Positions 16,482 to 25,464 of a stretch of 47,484 nt of DNA are shown here, piece by piece. The stretch comes from Clostridia bacterium. Lineage in GTDB: Bacteria > Bacillota > Clostridia > Oscillospirales > CAG-272. The stretch is taken from positions 1-47,484 of the forward strand of contig JAFTBN010000010.1 of NCBI GenBank assembly GCA_017455185.1. The letters are read 5' to 3'. Positions within the stretch are counted from its first letter, which is position 1, and every line of letters begins with the position of its first letter. A program made the position numbers and the translations under genes. The notes below the pieces were generated by a model. It saw only the letters and a list, made by a program, of their open reading frames with translations. It was not told the origin of the DNA and did no database searches.

Positions 16482-17567
16482 ATGCCATTTGAAGAAGAAG
16501 ATTTTGACTTTGAAAACCGACTGGTTTCCACCGAGGCAACCCCTTCGGATTCGACCGAAACGGATCTTTCCCTTCGTCCCCGGACCCTGGAAGATTACAT
16601 CGGGCAGGACAAAGTAAAAAGCAATCTGAAAATCTATATCGAAGCAGCCAAGCAGAGAGGCGAGCCGCTGGACCACGTTCTTTTGTACGGACCTCCGGGA
16701 CTCGGCAAAACGACTCTTTCTTCCATTATCGCCAATGAAATGGGCGTCAATCTGCGCGTCACTTCCGGCCCTGCCATAGAAAAGGCCGGAGATCTGGCCG
16801 CTATCCTGACCAATCTGGACCGGAACGACGTTCTCTTTATCGATGAGATTCACCGCCTTTCCAAGGTAGTGGAGGAAATCCTCTACCCTGCCATGGAGGA
16901 TCACGCCATCGACATCATCGTAGGAAAAGGCCCGAGCGCCCGGAGCATCCGCATTGAACTCAATCCTTTCACCCTGATTGGCGCCACGACGCGTGCCGGT
17001 CAGCTGACTACTCCTTTGCGCGACCGTTTCGGCGTTCTGTTCAAACTGGAGTTGTACACCCCGGAGCAACTGGCTCAGATTGTAAAAAGAAGCGCATCAA
17101 TTCTCAACATTTCCATTTCCGACAAGGGTGCTTTCGAAATTGCGTCCCGTTCCCGCGGAACTCCCCGTATTGCCAACCGTCTGCTCAAGCGGGTACGCGA
17201 CTTTGCGGAAGTCAGCGGAAAGCGGGAGATTGACGATTCCATTGCCAATTTCGCCCTGCAAAGGTTGGAAATCGACAAACTCGGTCTGGACCAGATTGAC
17301 CGGAAGATGATGGAAATCATGATTCGGATTTACGACGGAGGCCCAGTCGGACTGGACACATTGGCCGCTACCCTGGGAGAGGAATCCGTGACGCTGGAAG
17401 ACGTATACGAGCCTTATCTGATGCAGATCGGCTTTATCAGCCGGACGCCTCGCGGGCGTTGCGTCACCAAGCTCGGATACGAGCACCTCGGTATTCCCTA
17501 TACTCCTAGCGGAACCCGTGGACAACTCGACATCTTCTCTCCGGAAGTCGGGAATCCCAACGAATAA
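16482..17567 (+). CDS. ruvB: Holliday junction branch migration DNA helicase RuvB
   Basis: RuvB is the hexameric AAA+ motor of branch migration. The 361-residue product has Walker [10 protein letters not shown] near residue 64, Walker B LFIDEIHR near 115, sensor 1 in GATTRAG, the arginine finger region PLRDRFG and a winged-helix C-terminal domain (about 260-345) with [16 protein letters not shown] at the front of the AAA domain is diagnostic. The ATG at 16482 follows AAAAAGGAGG. It is the last gene of the operon; a tRNA with its own promoter starts 107 bp later. Confidence 0.98.
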   Translation: MPFEEEDFDFENRLVSTEATPSDSTETDLSLRPRTLEDYIGQDKVKSNLKIYIEAAKQRGEPLDHVLLYGPPGLGKTTLSSIIANEMGVNLRVTSGPAIEKAGDLAAILTNLDRNDVLFIDEIHRLSKVVEEILYPAMEDHAIDIIVGKGPSARSIRIELNPFTLIGATTRAGQLTTPLRDRFGVLFKLELYTPEQLAQIVKRSASILNISISDKGAFEIASRSRGTPRIANRLLKRVRDFAEVSGKREIDDSIANFALQRLEIDKLGLDQIDRKMMEIMIRIYDGGPVGLDTLAATLGEESVTLEDVYEPYLMQIGFISRTPRGRCVTKLGYEHLGIPYTPSGTRGQLDIFSPEVGNPNE

Positions 17568-17633
17568 ATCAAAAGCCGCTACGGACTGACTGGTTGACCG
17601 GACTCCCCGCAAAGAAAAAATGAAGCAAGCGTA

Positions 17634-17662
17634 TTGACTTTTCAGCCCGGGAACAGTATAAT
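17634..17662 (+). promoter_or_regulatory. Promoter for the CAU tRNA gene
   Basis: TTGACT (17634-17639), 17-bp spacer, TATAAT (17657-17662). The tRNA begins 12 bases later. Confidence 0.88.
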
Positions 17663-17674
17663 GATGCAATGTAC

Positions 17675-17748
17675 GGGCTATTAGCTCAGTTGGTCAGAGC
17701 TACCGGCTCATAACCGGTTGGTCCGGGGTTCGAATCCCTGATAGCCCA
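17675..17748 (+). tRNA. tRNA with CAU anticodon (tRNA-Ile2 or elongator tRNA-Met)
   Basis: Full cloverleaf: acceptor GGGCTAT/ATAGCCC, D arm GCTC/GAGC, anticodon stem ACCGG/CCGGT with loop CTCATAA, T arm with TTCGAAT, discriminator A. CCA is not encoded. It is not the initiator, which would have three G:C pairs at the bottom of the anticodon stem and an unpaired position 1. The ACCGG stem and CTCATAA loop resemble the lysidine-modified tRNA-Ile2 of many bacteria, but elongator tRNA-Met shares the loop, so identity is left open. Confidence 0.92.
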
Positions 17749-17765
17749 TGTACATTGAATGAACA

Positions 17766-17805
17766 AAAGCAGCGCGAAAAAAATTCGCGCTGCTTTTTGC
17801 TTTTG
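17766..17805 (+). terminator. Intrinsic terminator of the CAU tRNA
   Basis: Stem AAAGCAGCGCGAA/TTCGCGCTGCTTT (17766-17778 and 17784-17796), then TTGCTTTTG and more T residues. Confidence 0.9.
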
Positions 17806-17808
17806 TTT

Positions 17809-17841
17809 TATGAAAAGAGCCCGGTCCAAATTGGACCGGGC
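17809..17841 (-). terminator. Intrinsic terminator of the sortase-anchored protein gene
   Basis: Stem GCCCGGTCC/GGACCGGGC (17819-17841). On the minus strand it is followed by CTCTTTTCAT. It lies 43 bp past the stop at 17884. Confidence 0.8.
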
Positions 17842-17883
17842 CTGAATCAATGAAATGAATTCAAAAAGCTGTTCCGAGAGGAA

Positions 17884-20800
17884 TTAAGCCTTTCTCTTCT
17901 TTGCATAGAGAACTGTACCGGCTGCAGCAATAACAGCAATCAGAGCGAGTGCGATATAAGCAGCGGTCATGTCACCGGTGTAAGGATTACCCTTCACTTC
18001 GACGGTTGCCTTAACAACATACAGATAGCTGAAGCTATCCATTTCAACAACCCAGTTGCCGTTGTCGTCAACTGTGTAGTCGAGCTTTTCAACTACATCG
18101 TCATGGACATGGTACAGAACACCCACTTCACTGGAGAGCAGAGCGGGAGCCGGGAGAGTCAGAGTAACGGTTCCGTTCGGCTGAGCCTCAACGCCTTCCT
18201 TCAAAGCGGAAACGTCATAAGCGGCAACCACAGAATAAGTCACATCGTTGTTCAGCAGATCCTCATCAGTCATTGTGGACTCGATGTCTTTCTTCAGATC
18301 AGCCAGGACAGTCTTTGTTTCCTCTTTGTGCTCATCAGCGGTCTGATCGATGGTGCCGACGATAACAACGAGTCCTTCGTCCTCAGCGGAAACTTCTACG
18401 CTGTAGGATTCAGGATCAAGAGCTTCAACGCCGGTCTTCTTACCGACGATATTCTGAACAAAGTACAGACCTTCGCCGAAATCTTTGATCGAGAAGACAA
18501 AACCATCTTCGGTGTTTTCATATTCAGCCTTAACATACTTGTCATCGACCAGCGTATAAACGCCGATGCTTTCAGCTGCGCCCAATTCCATGGTCGGCAT
18601 AATAACGGTCAGACCGTCTTCGCCAATCTTGAGCAGGTCAGCATCGTATGTGACCTCTACCTTGGCTGCAAACTGCATGGTTTCCCAGCCATCGAATGCG
18701 CCATTGCTGTCAGCATCGAACTGAGCCAGAACGCCAGCCGCATCATCATCAGAGAGAGGAACAACTGCTACAGCGGGAGCTTCGGGTGCGCCTTCAATCA
18801 GATCGCTGACATCCATGCCGGCAAGAGTGTAAAGGACAACGCCGTCCTCCTCATCCTCACCCGGAACGTATTGAGCGGTATCCAGTGTCAGATCAACGCC
18901 TTCAATGTTCTTGACGGCAATATAGCCGGAGCCGGCGGTTGCTTTTGCATCGCCTGCATGGACATGAATACGGACATAATTGATCGCATCATATTTCACA
19001 TCACCGGAGATCATAGCAACCTGATCAATCGGAAGAACGATATGGTTCCAGCCGGGAGTCAGAGAACTGATGTCCACCGAGTGAGGATAAGTGTTGGTAC
19101 CCTCTGCAGCAAAGGTGTACTGGATTTCCTCTGCATCGCATGTACCGGAAGAAGTCAGTTCAAGAACTGCATAGTTGCCATTGTTCATGAACGCCTGAGG
19201 ATCCTGAACAAACAAATCCATTCCGATGAACTTCTTGCCTGTCAGATCCGGGATAATGTGATCCGCTTTCTTTGAGGGAGCGGTCGTGTTGCCAAGCTTT
19301 GCATTGGTCTGAATCAAAGCGGTATCAAGAGAATCGAAGAAATCGCTCTTCGTGAACTTGATGTTACGGAGACTGAACCGGTTGCCCGAGCCCAACTGTG
19401 CATGCGTACGGACATAGTTGAGTGCATCGTGCTTGAAGGCATCATTCAGTTTCACAACAATGTGGTTCCAACCTGCATTGTAAATGTAATCGGACAGGAC
19501 GATTTCCTGTTCTTCCGCGTCAGCCTTGCCGGCCGAAGTCAGTTCAAGACGAATACCGTAGCCCTTCACGATTGCGGTAGGAACTTCGGAATAAACGTCC
19601 ACTTCCACGACGTTCGCGTCGCCGATGTCCATTGTGAAGTTCTTGGATTCCTTGACCCAAGTATTTGCATTCGGAGTCATCATATTCCAGTCTGCATTCG
19701 GGACATACAGATTGTTCGTAAACTTCAGGTTCTTCAGCGCGAACGTATATTCAGCGCTTGCTTCTTCCGTAGTGGAGAAGAGCCTGAAAGCCTGAATCTG
19801 GCTGTAATCGATGTCACCGGTCACACCGGATCCGCCTCTGGCATAATTCCAAGGCATAGGAAGTACGACATGCGTCCAACCCTTATTGATAACGAAATCA
19901 GTAAACTGAAGCTCGTGTTTGTCCTCGGAGCCCTGAGCGTCAAGCAGTTCAAGGATGAACTGGTTGTTGTATCCCTTCGGGAACGCATTGGACACGTACA
20001 CATCGAATTCGAACCACTGCGTGTCACGAACGTCGATGGGGTTCACACCGGTATTACCGTAACGGACGATGAAATTACCGGAGTCTGCCGCTCTGAATGC
20101 CGAAACAGCATTCAGTTCGGGATCATAAACCAATTTGTGAGTGACAGATCTGTTGTAAACGTTTGCATCGGTGGACAGATCATCCCAGATCTTCTCCTGA
20201 ACTTTCTTGGAAGAGAGCCATTCGATTTTTCCGTTGGTATGAATCTGAGGGCCATTGCCGTCCAGATCGTCCGGGCTGTGAACCTTGATATAAATCATGT
20301 CGGTCTTGCCCAGATATTTACTGAAATCAATGTACTTGCCGGTACCGTTCTTGTCGGTGTTGTCCTTCTCGACCATCACATCCCAGTTCTCGAAGTCGGT
20401 GGAAACTTCAATCTTGTAATTGGAGTTCAGCCGCAGGTTTGCGATACCGAAATCATGATTCGGGTTGGTCGGGAAACCGAAAACGATGGCAGGACCGCCG
20501 AACTTCTTGTTATCGCCGATGTTGCGATCGTAGAAGGGATGCGCATCCGGATCCGAACCGGTAATGCCGGACCAGAAGTTCGAAATGACATACTGATCGT
20601 ATCCGTCTTCTCCCCACACCGTGAAAGCAGCCGACTTAGATTCAACGTCATTGACGCTGACGGTCTTCTCGATTGTGGTAACGAAATAGGTACCGATAGC
20701 CATAATGTATGTGCCCCAGCCGTCACTCGGCTTGGAGTCATACACTTTGACGTACATCACGTCGCCGTCGATGTACTTTGTCAGATCAAACGTGCGGGTT

Positions 20801-21222
20801 TCCGCAGACAATCTAGTTTCACCTGCAGAATACACTTCCGTGTAGGTCTTGTTGTCGGTGGAAACAGCAAGCGCCACGTTGTTGTAGCAGGTCATGATGA
20901 ACTTGGCCGTCTTGGCATCTTTGGTATCAAACTTCCAGATACCGTAGTTCTGCCCGTCATAATAACGACCACGGTTACTGGTGTTACCATGCTGTACGCC
21001 CTTGTTTTCAACCGCATACAACTTTTCCTGAGCGCTCAGGTTTTCCAGAGCGATCGTTCCGCCGTTTGCGTTGTAAGTTGAGAAACCCTGTACTTTTGTA
21101 GAAGTATAAGTATAGGTTTCCTCAGCCTTTTCAGCCTCTTCTGCCGGTTCAGCCGCAAAGGCCGTTACTGCCATTGCCGCGACCATTACAAAAGCAAGCA
21201 AAAAAGCAAGCAACTTCTTCAT
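17884..21222 (-). CDS. Large secreted modular protein with NPYTG cell-wall sorting signal
   Basis: A 1112-residue exported protein. The signal peptide (MKKLLAFLLAFVMVAAMAV, then AFAAEP) is followed by a short Glu/Ala linker. Two discoidin-like repeats come first (about 40-370; each with VSTD...FDLTKYI or FSKYLG...MIYIKV blocks). Three related beta-sandwich modules follow, centred near 446, 584 and 724, each with a GW-x-H-(I/V)-V strand and a closing KN(L/I)K or RNIK strand. An EF-hand-like loop DADSNGAFDGWE lies near 834. The C-terminus has NPYTG at 1079-1083, a hydrophobic helix and KKRKA, the layout of a sortase substrate. A surface carbohydrate-binding or adhesion role is likely but inferred; no catalytic domain is recognised. 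The ATG at 21222 follows AAGGAGAAG, rejecting a 38-codon extension. It has its own promoter and terminator. Confidence 0.82.
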   Translation of the reverse strand: MKKLLAFLLAFVMVAAMAVTAFAAEPAEEAEKAEETYTYTSTKVQGFSTYNANGGTIALENLSAQEKLYAVENKGVQHGNTSNRGRYYDGQNYGIWKFDTKDAKTAKFIMTCYNNVALAVSTDNKTYTEVYSAGETRLSAETRTFDLTKYIDGDVMYVKVYDSKPSDGWGTYIMAIGTYFVTTIEKTVSVNDVESKSAAFTVWGEDGYDQYVISNFWSGITGSDPDAHPFYDRNIGDNKKFGGPAIVFGFPTNPNHDFGIANLRLNSNYKIEVSTDFENWDVMVEKDNTDKNGTGKYIDFSKYLGKTDMIYIKVHSPDDLDGNGPQIHTNGKIEWLSSKKVQEKIWDDLSTDANVYNRSVTHKLVYDPELNAVSAFRAADSGNFIVRYGNTGVNPIDVRDTQWFEFDVYVSNAFPKGYNNQFILELLDAQGSEDKHELQFTDFVINKGWTHVVLPMPWNYARGGSGVTGDIDYSQIQAFRLFSTTEEASAEYTFALKNLKFTNNLYVPNADWNMMTPNANTWVKESKNFTMDIGDANVVEVDVYSEVPTAIVKGYGIRLELTSAGKADAEEQEIVLSDYIYNAGWNHIVVKLNDAFKHDALNYVRTHAQLGSGNRFSLRNIKFTKSDFFDSLDTALIQTNAKLGNTTAPSKKADHIIPDLTGKKFIGMDLFVQDPQAFMNNGNYAVLELTSSGTCDAEEIQYTFAAEGTNTYPHSVDISSLTPGWNHIVLPIDQVAMISGDVKYDAINYVRIHVHAGDAKATAGSGYIAVKNIEGVDLTLDTAQYVPGEDEEDGVVLYTLAGMDVSDLIEGAPEAPAVAVVPLSDDDAAGVLAQFDADSNGAFDGWETMQFAAKVEVTYDADLLKIGEDGLTVIMPTMELGAAESIGVYTLVDDKYVKAEYENTEDGFVFSIKDFGEGLYFVQNIVGKKTGVEALDPESYSVEVSAEDEGLVVIVGTIDQTADEHKEETKTVLADLKKDIESTMTDEDLLNNDVTYSVVAAYDVSALKEGVEAQPNGTVTLTLPAPALLSSEVGVLYHVHDDVVEKLDYTVDDNGNWVVEMDSFSYLYVVKATVEVKGNPYTGDMTAAYIALALIAVIAAAGTVLYAKKRKA

Positions 21223-21269
21223 AGTCTTCTCCTTTTCATAATGCCCTTTCGGACTTTTTAGACGGTTAA

Positions 21270-21299
21270 ATTTTAACACAATAATCACTCTTTTGTCAA
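21270..21299 (-). promoter_or_regulatory. Promoter for the sortase-anchored protein gene
   Basis: Minus strand TTGACA (21294-21299), 18-bp spacer, TAAAAT (21270-21275), in an AT-rich region. The sequence from 21300 to 21482 holds no gene; it is A/T-rich and serves as spacer to the dehydrogenase stop. Confidence 0.75.
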
Positions 21300-21482
21300 T
21301 TGTTTTACATATCTTTTTCAACAAAAGAGTTTGCATTTTTCTTTTTTGTTCAAACTCAACAAAAAAGAAAAAAAATCGGTTTTTAATCCGCTTTTCTTTT
21401 TGTGCAAAATGGCATCTGCCTGCTTTTTATTAACCTCATCTTTCAAGAAATGCAGTCCCATCGGACAATGCCATAACGCGGC

Positions 21483-22433
21483 TCAGTCCACCCGGTTCCG
21501 CCTGCCTCCGGACAGGAAGGACCGGATATTGCGCGCCCCTTCCTCCACGCATTTTCGGCGGGCTTCCCAGGAGCCCCACGCCATATGCGGAGTGAGCAGC
21601 GCGCGGGGATGATGCAGGACGGAACACCACGGGCTGTCCTTTCCGAACGGTTCCTGTCCGTACACGTCAACGCCGATGCCGCCGAGTCTGCCCGAAAGAA
21701 GCGCCTGTACCAAAGCCTCCTCGTCGCAGACTTTTCCCCTGGCAACGTTGATCACAATGCTTCCCTGTTTCATGCTCGCAATTCTTTCCCTGTTTATCAT
21801 GCAAAAGGTTCCGGCGTTGAGCGGCACATGCAAAGAGATGATGTCGGACGTAGCGCACAACTCATCCGGCGTCACGCACCCCGGTTCGTTGTGATCCTCC
21901 TGCCGGCAATACTGCACCCGTGCGCCCAGGGCTTTTGCCGCCTTCGCGACGCGCCGGCCGATATGGCCATACCCGACGATACCCCACACAAGACCGGAAA
22001 AATCATGGAAAGCGGGCTCCAGATGGTTCGCGACGCCGCCCGATGAATAGCTGCCTGCCGCCACATAATCTGTATATTCATGCAAATGATACACCAGGGC
22101 GGACGCCAGGGCAACGGTCAGCCCCGCCACGCTTTCGGTCGAATACCCTTTCACATTGCATACTCCGATTCCAAGTTCCCGGCAGCATTCCAGATCCACC
22201 TGGTCGTATCCGGTGGAAAAGCAGCAAATCAGTTTCAGATTCGGACAGGCCTGCAACAGTTCCCTGTCCAGCCGCACTTTGTTCAGAAGCACAATCTGCG
22301 CGTCCCGGCAGGCGGAAAGCCGGTCTTCCGGCGCGGTTGAGGAAAAGACTTTCACCTCCCCGCAGGACAGAATCGGATCAAGGGACAAATTCCGTCCCAA
22401 TGTTTCTGCATCCAGTATTACGATTTTATGCAT
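21483..22433 (-). CDS. D-2-hydroxyacid dehydrogenase (glycerate dehydrogenase/hydroxypyruvate reductase-like)
   Basis: An NAD(P)-dependent cytosolic oxidoreductase of 316 residues that interconverts a 2-keto acid and a D-2-hydroxyacid. The Rossmann motif GIVGYGHIGRRVAKAAKALG is at about 150-169. The catalytic triad is visible: Arg in INVARGK, Glu in YGQEPFG and His in LTPHMAWGS. The closest patterns I know are glycerate dehydrogenases (GyaR/HprA type), but D-lactate or other specificities are possible. It is the last gene of the leftward group behind the GH38 mannosidase, 53 bp away, with a GC-rich hairpin in the gap. The start ATG at 22433 follows two GAGGAATG blocks. Confidence 0.88.
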   Translation of the reverse strand: MHKIVILDAETLGRNLSLDPILSCGEVKVFSSTAPEDRLSACRDAQIVLLNKVRLDRELLQACPNLKLICCFSTGYDQVDLECCRELGIGVCNVKGYSTESVAGLTVALASALVYHLHEYTDYVAAGSYSSGGVANHLEPAFHDFSGLVWGIVGYGHIGRRVAKAAKALGARVQYCRQEDHNEPGCVTPDELCATSDIISLHVPLNAGTFCMINRERIASMKQGSIVINVARGKVCDEEALVQALLSGRLGGIGVDVYGQEPFGKDSPWCSVLHHPRALLTPHMAWGSWEARRKCVEEGARNIRSFLSGGRRNRVD

Positions 22434-22452
22434 TCCTCATTCCTCATAACAT

Positions 22453-22480
22453 CGGGGGGCCCGTTTGCCAGGCCCCCCCG
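22453..22480 (-). terminator. GC-rich hairpin between the mannosidase and dehydrogenase genes (processing or attenuating stem)
   Basis: Stem of seven to nine mostly G:C pairs (CGGGGGGCC/GGCCCCCCCG type). No U-run follows on the minus strand, so it is not a standard terminator; it may protect the upstream mRNA end or lower downstream expression. Confidence 0.45.
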
Positions 22481-22486
22481 AAAGAA

Positions 22487-25039
22487 TCAATACAGTTCGA
22501 TTGTCACAATCTTCTTCTTCGGAACCTGCATGGTCAGTTTTCCGCGGGACAGCGGAAGAGCCTGTTGCCGTTCCTCGTTCAGGTTGGTCAGATACGCCTT
22601 GCGGAAATGCGGCAGTTTCAGAGTCAGTTCCTGTTCCTCTTCGGAAGTGTTGAAGAAGCGCAGGATGACATGATTGCTGTTTTCCGCTTTCTTGAAGGCG
22701 GTCATACGGATGGAGGGATTGGAGAACTGAACATAGGTATCCCCGGCCTTCATCGTGCCGGCATGAATGCCGGTTCCCTTTGCTTCAACCGCCGGTCCGG
22801 CAAACGCATAACCGAGCGAATAGCCGGCAGGTTTGTCCGAAACCGAGTAGGGTACCACGCTGTATTCGAGCGTAAAGGTTCCCTTGCACTGACCGAGCGG
22901 CGTCGGGAAAACGCCCCAGTCACCGATTTCCCCGGTGCAGCGAAGCAATGTGACCGCAATCGTATTCTTTCCGTTGCGCAAAATTTCATACTCGCACAGA
23001 CCGCGGTTGGCAACAAGAAGCGCATCCTGAGCGGTCTCGGATTCCAAGGCGACGAATGCCTGGCATCTTTGCGCGTTGCAGGGATTCTTCCATGTTTCAA
23101 ACGGAACGATGCTGCGGCGCACCAGGTCAAACTGTCCCTCGGCCAAAACGGTCTGGGTATCGATATCCGCGTCAAACAAGGCACGGATTCTCTGATTCTC
23201 ATCCCTGTTTTCGATGACGGTGCGGATGTCCACGCGGGCAATTCCGGCCGTAAGGGTGACATAGGTGGTCAGGTCCGCGTCAAATCCCATTCTGACGCTG
23301 ACTCGGAAGGTCACGGCGAAGGGCTTGACGTCGTCCACCGAAATCTGCGCAGATTCGTTGTACAGGGTTACGTCGGACTCGACCGCTCCGAAATTGTACA
23401 GATTGCCCTTGTCCTTCATACGCTCGAAGAGATTCTGGTTGTGATACACCCGTCCCGTGCGCTTGTCCGTCAATTCAAAGGTGCCGTTTTCATTGAACCG
23501 AACCTTCAAAGAGTCGTTCTCCATTTCTCTCCAGTCATACCGGACGGCGTTCGGATAAGCGGAGAAAGCGTCCGCCTTGCAGACCGTATAGGTGACATAT
23601 CCGATGCCCGTGCGGACGACCGGCAATGTGATATAGAAGCGGTCCACATATTTCGGCTGACGGAACCGGTCGTCCGGCAGTGTATAGGTGAACTGATTGC
23701 GGACAATCCGGAACGTTGCCGGGACCTCCCGTCCCTTCTCGTCCAGCACGCGGATTGCCTGCACGTTCTCGCTCTTTTCAAAATCCACATAGGTTTCGAT
23801 GGTGGTTGCGGTCAGATCCGGTTCCAGATTCAGAAGGACGACCGCCCGGTCTCCCCTGACGGCGGAAGTGTCCACATGATCCGCGATATACTCAAGCGAA
23901 GTCTTTGCCAGATTGTCTGCCACCTGACGGCTCTTGTGGAACCGGGTCTTCATCTCCTCGTACACTTCATCGCAAGAGCAGGTGCAGATGGAGTCATGCG
24001 GATGGCACTGCATCAGTTTTCTCCATGCATAGGTATACAAGTCGGACTTGTATTTTCCTCCGTTGAGCATGGCAATAACGCTTTCGGGTTCGGAGATGCG
24101 CTCCAGGGCGTGCTGGCCGTCGTGGTTGAGCTGCTTGATGTCAACGTGCGTGGATGCCGTGTTGATCAGGGCGCCGTAGCCCGAACCGTATTGCATGGCG
24201 ATTTCGCCTTCGAAAGGCTTGAGTTCGTCCTTGTGCTTGCGGATTTCGTCCACGTAAATTTCAAAATTGCTCTGCTTGACTTCAACCTCATCCTGCACTT
24301 CATTGGCCAGTTTGATGACCTTGTGCAGATTCATCTGAATCGGCTGATGATCGCAGCCGTTCATGCCCAGCAGATGATCGGTGGTGGCAAAGCGCTCCGT
24401 GTTGACCACAATCTGATGAATTCTCTTCTTCAGCGCTTCCGGATCGGTCGGGAGTTCCATGGCGTTGTGATACCAGTTGGCAAACATCACGCCGATGATT
24501 TCGCTTCCGTCGGGTGCGCGCCAGAGCATTTCGGATTTGACCAGACCGTTCTGCTTGACCAGTTCGTTGTCGGTTCCCATATCGTTGACGCCGCGGCCGA
24601 AGATTGCGTTGTCGAATCCGAAACCGCGGACAATCTGCGGCACCTGAGAAACGTTTCCGAACGAATCCGGGAAATATCCGGACTGGACCGGTTTGGCCCC
24701 GATTTCACGGCAGAATTTGATGCCGTACAGCATATTCCGCACGTTGGCTTCGCCCGAAGTCAGGTATTCGTCCTGCAGCATGTACCAGGGACCCACCTGA
24801 ATGCGTCCTGCCTGAATCAGGTTCATCAGGCGCTTTCTCATCTGCGGCCGGATTTCCAGATAATCCTCAATGACAATGTACTGCCCGTCCATATGGTAGT
24901 ACGTATAATCTTCGTTTTCCTCCATAACCTTGATCAGGTTATCAAAAAGGTCAACCAGTCTGACCCGGTGATCTTCAAACGGAAGATACCATTCTCTGTC
25001 CCAGTGCGAATGCGGGATAATGTGCAACGTCTTTTTCAT
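22487..25039 (-). CDS. Glycoside hydrolase family 38 alpha-mannosidase
   Basis: An 850-residue retaining alpha-mannosidase. The zinc-binding HSHWDREW (H10, H12, D14) opens the protein, and GYFPDSFGN supplies the nucleophile Asp125, which also ligates zinc. Another zinc histidine pair is expected in the NGCDHQP block near residue 228. The catalytic barrel spans about 1-290, a helical middle domain about 290-380 and beta-sandwich C-terminal domains the rest. No signal peptide is present, so it acts in the cytosol on imported mannosides, as MngB-like enzymes do. MngB cleaves 2-O-(6-phospho-mannosyl)-glycerate, and a glycerate dehydrogenase-like gene follows here; no PTS gene is present, so this substrate is only a hypothesis. 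Confidence 0.93.
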   Translation of the reverse strand: MKKTLHIIPHSHWDREWYLPFEDHRVRLVDLFDNLIKVMEENEDYTYYHMDGQYIVIEDYLEIRPQMRKRLMNLIQAGRIQVGPWYMLQDEYLTSGEANVRNMLYGIKFCREIGAKPVQSGYFPDSFGNVSQVPQIVRGFGFDNAIFGRGVNDMGTDNELVKQNGLVKSEMLWRAPDGSEIIGVMFANWYHNAMELPTDPEALKKRIHQIVVNTERFATTDHLLGMNGCDHQPIQMNLHKVIKLANEVQDEVEVKQSNFEIYVDEIRKHKDELKPFEGEIAMQYGSGYGALINTASTHVDIKQLNHDGQHALERISEPESVIAMLNGGKYKSDLYTYAWRKLMQCHPHDSICTCSCDEVYEEMKTRFHKSRQVADNLAKTSLEYIADHVDTSAVRGDRAVVLLNLEPDLTATTIETYVDFEKSENVQAIRVLDEKGREVPATFRIVRNQFTYTLPDDRFRQPKYVDRFYITLPVVRTGIGYVTYTVCKADAFSAYPNAVRYDWREMENDSLKVRFNENGTFELTDKRTGRVYHNQNLFERMKDKGNLYNFGAVESDVTLYNESAQISVDDVKPFAVTFRVSVRMGFDADLTTYVTLTAGIARVDIRTVIENRDENQRIRALFDADIDTQTVLAEGQFDLVRRSIVPFETWKNPCNAQRCQAFVALESETAQDALLVANRGLCEYEILRNGKNTIAVTLLRCTGEIGDWGVFPTPLGQCKGTFTLEYSVVPYSVSDKPAGYSLGYAFAGPAVEAKGTGIHAGTMKAGDTYVQFSNPSIRMTAFKKAENSNHVILRFFNTSEEEQELTLKLPHFRKAYLTNLNEERQQALPLSRGKLTMQVPKKKIVTIELY

Positions 25040-25068
25040 TTCAGATCCTTTCTTGTGCCGATTCTGTT

Positions 25069-25380
25069 TTATTTGATGGTTTTTTGACTTGGTTTGGTGA
25101 TGACAATCCGGGTTGAAGTGTCAATCCACTTCTTCCGGCTGCCGAAGCCCAGACGGATGTTCACCACCCGACGGTCCCTGCGTCTGTGCAAAAGGAGCCG
25201 GACTTTCTCCCCGATCCAGATTGCCGCAGCGCGTAAAGGCCGGATCATCCGGCACAATGCAGCCGATGTCTTGGGAAATGCGCCGCCCGCCAGACGACCG
25301 GCAAGCCGCAAGGGTAAAAGCAGGATACGCAGAACGGAAAAACGTTTTTCCTTTCCCACCTGTCCGAAAAACAAATTCAT
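25069..25380 (-). CDS. Small, strongly basic protein of unknown function
   Basis: A 103-residue hypothetical protein. I do not recognise the family. It has a moderately hydrophobic N-terminal half (FSVLRILLLPLRLAGRLAGG) that could form an amphipathic helix on the membrane. The C-terminal half is rich in Arg and Lys (LLLHRRRDRRVVNIRLG). The support for a real gene is its ribosome binding site, AGGAGGATTGC directly before the ATG at 25380, and its position 29 bp before the mannosidase start and 84 bp after the upstream membrane protein. Coding potential is otherwise unproved. Confidence 0.55.
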   Translation of the reverse strand: MNLFFGQVGKEKRFSVLRILLLPLRLAGRLAGGAFPKTSAALCRMIRPLRAAAIWIGEKVRLLLHRRRDRRVVNIRLGFGSRKKWIDTSTRIVITKPSQKTIK

Positions 25381-25464
25381 GCAATCCTCCTCTTTTCATT
25401 TCCTTACATATTATTATATGTCATGATATGCTTTCGCGGTTCCCGGAAGCGTTTTCAACCGTAC

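Noticed and set aside
17675..17748. Initiator tRNA-fMet for the CAU tRNA
   Set aside because: The anticodon stem lacks the three G:C pairs and the acceptor stem is fully paired at position 1.
21920..25087. A 1055-codon open frame on the plus strand opposite the mannosidase and dehydrogenase genes
   Set aside because: The sense strand encodes HSHWDREW and the dehydrogenase triad; the antisense product has no recognisable fold or ribosome binding site.
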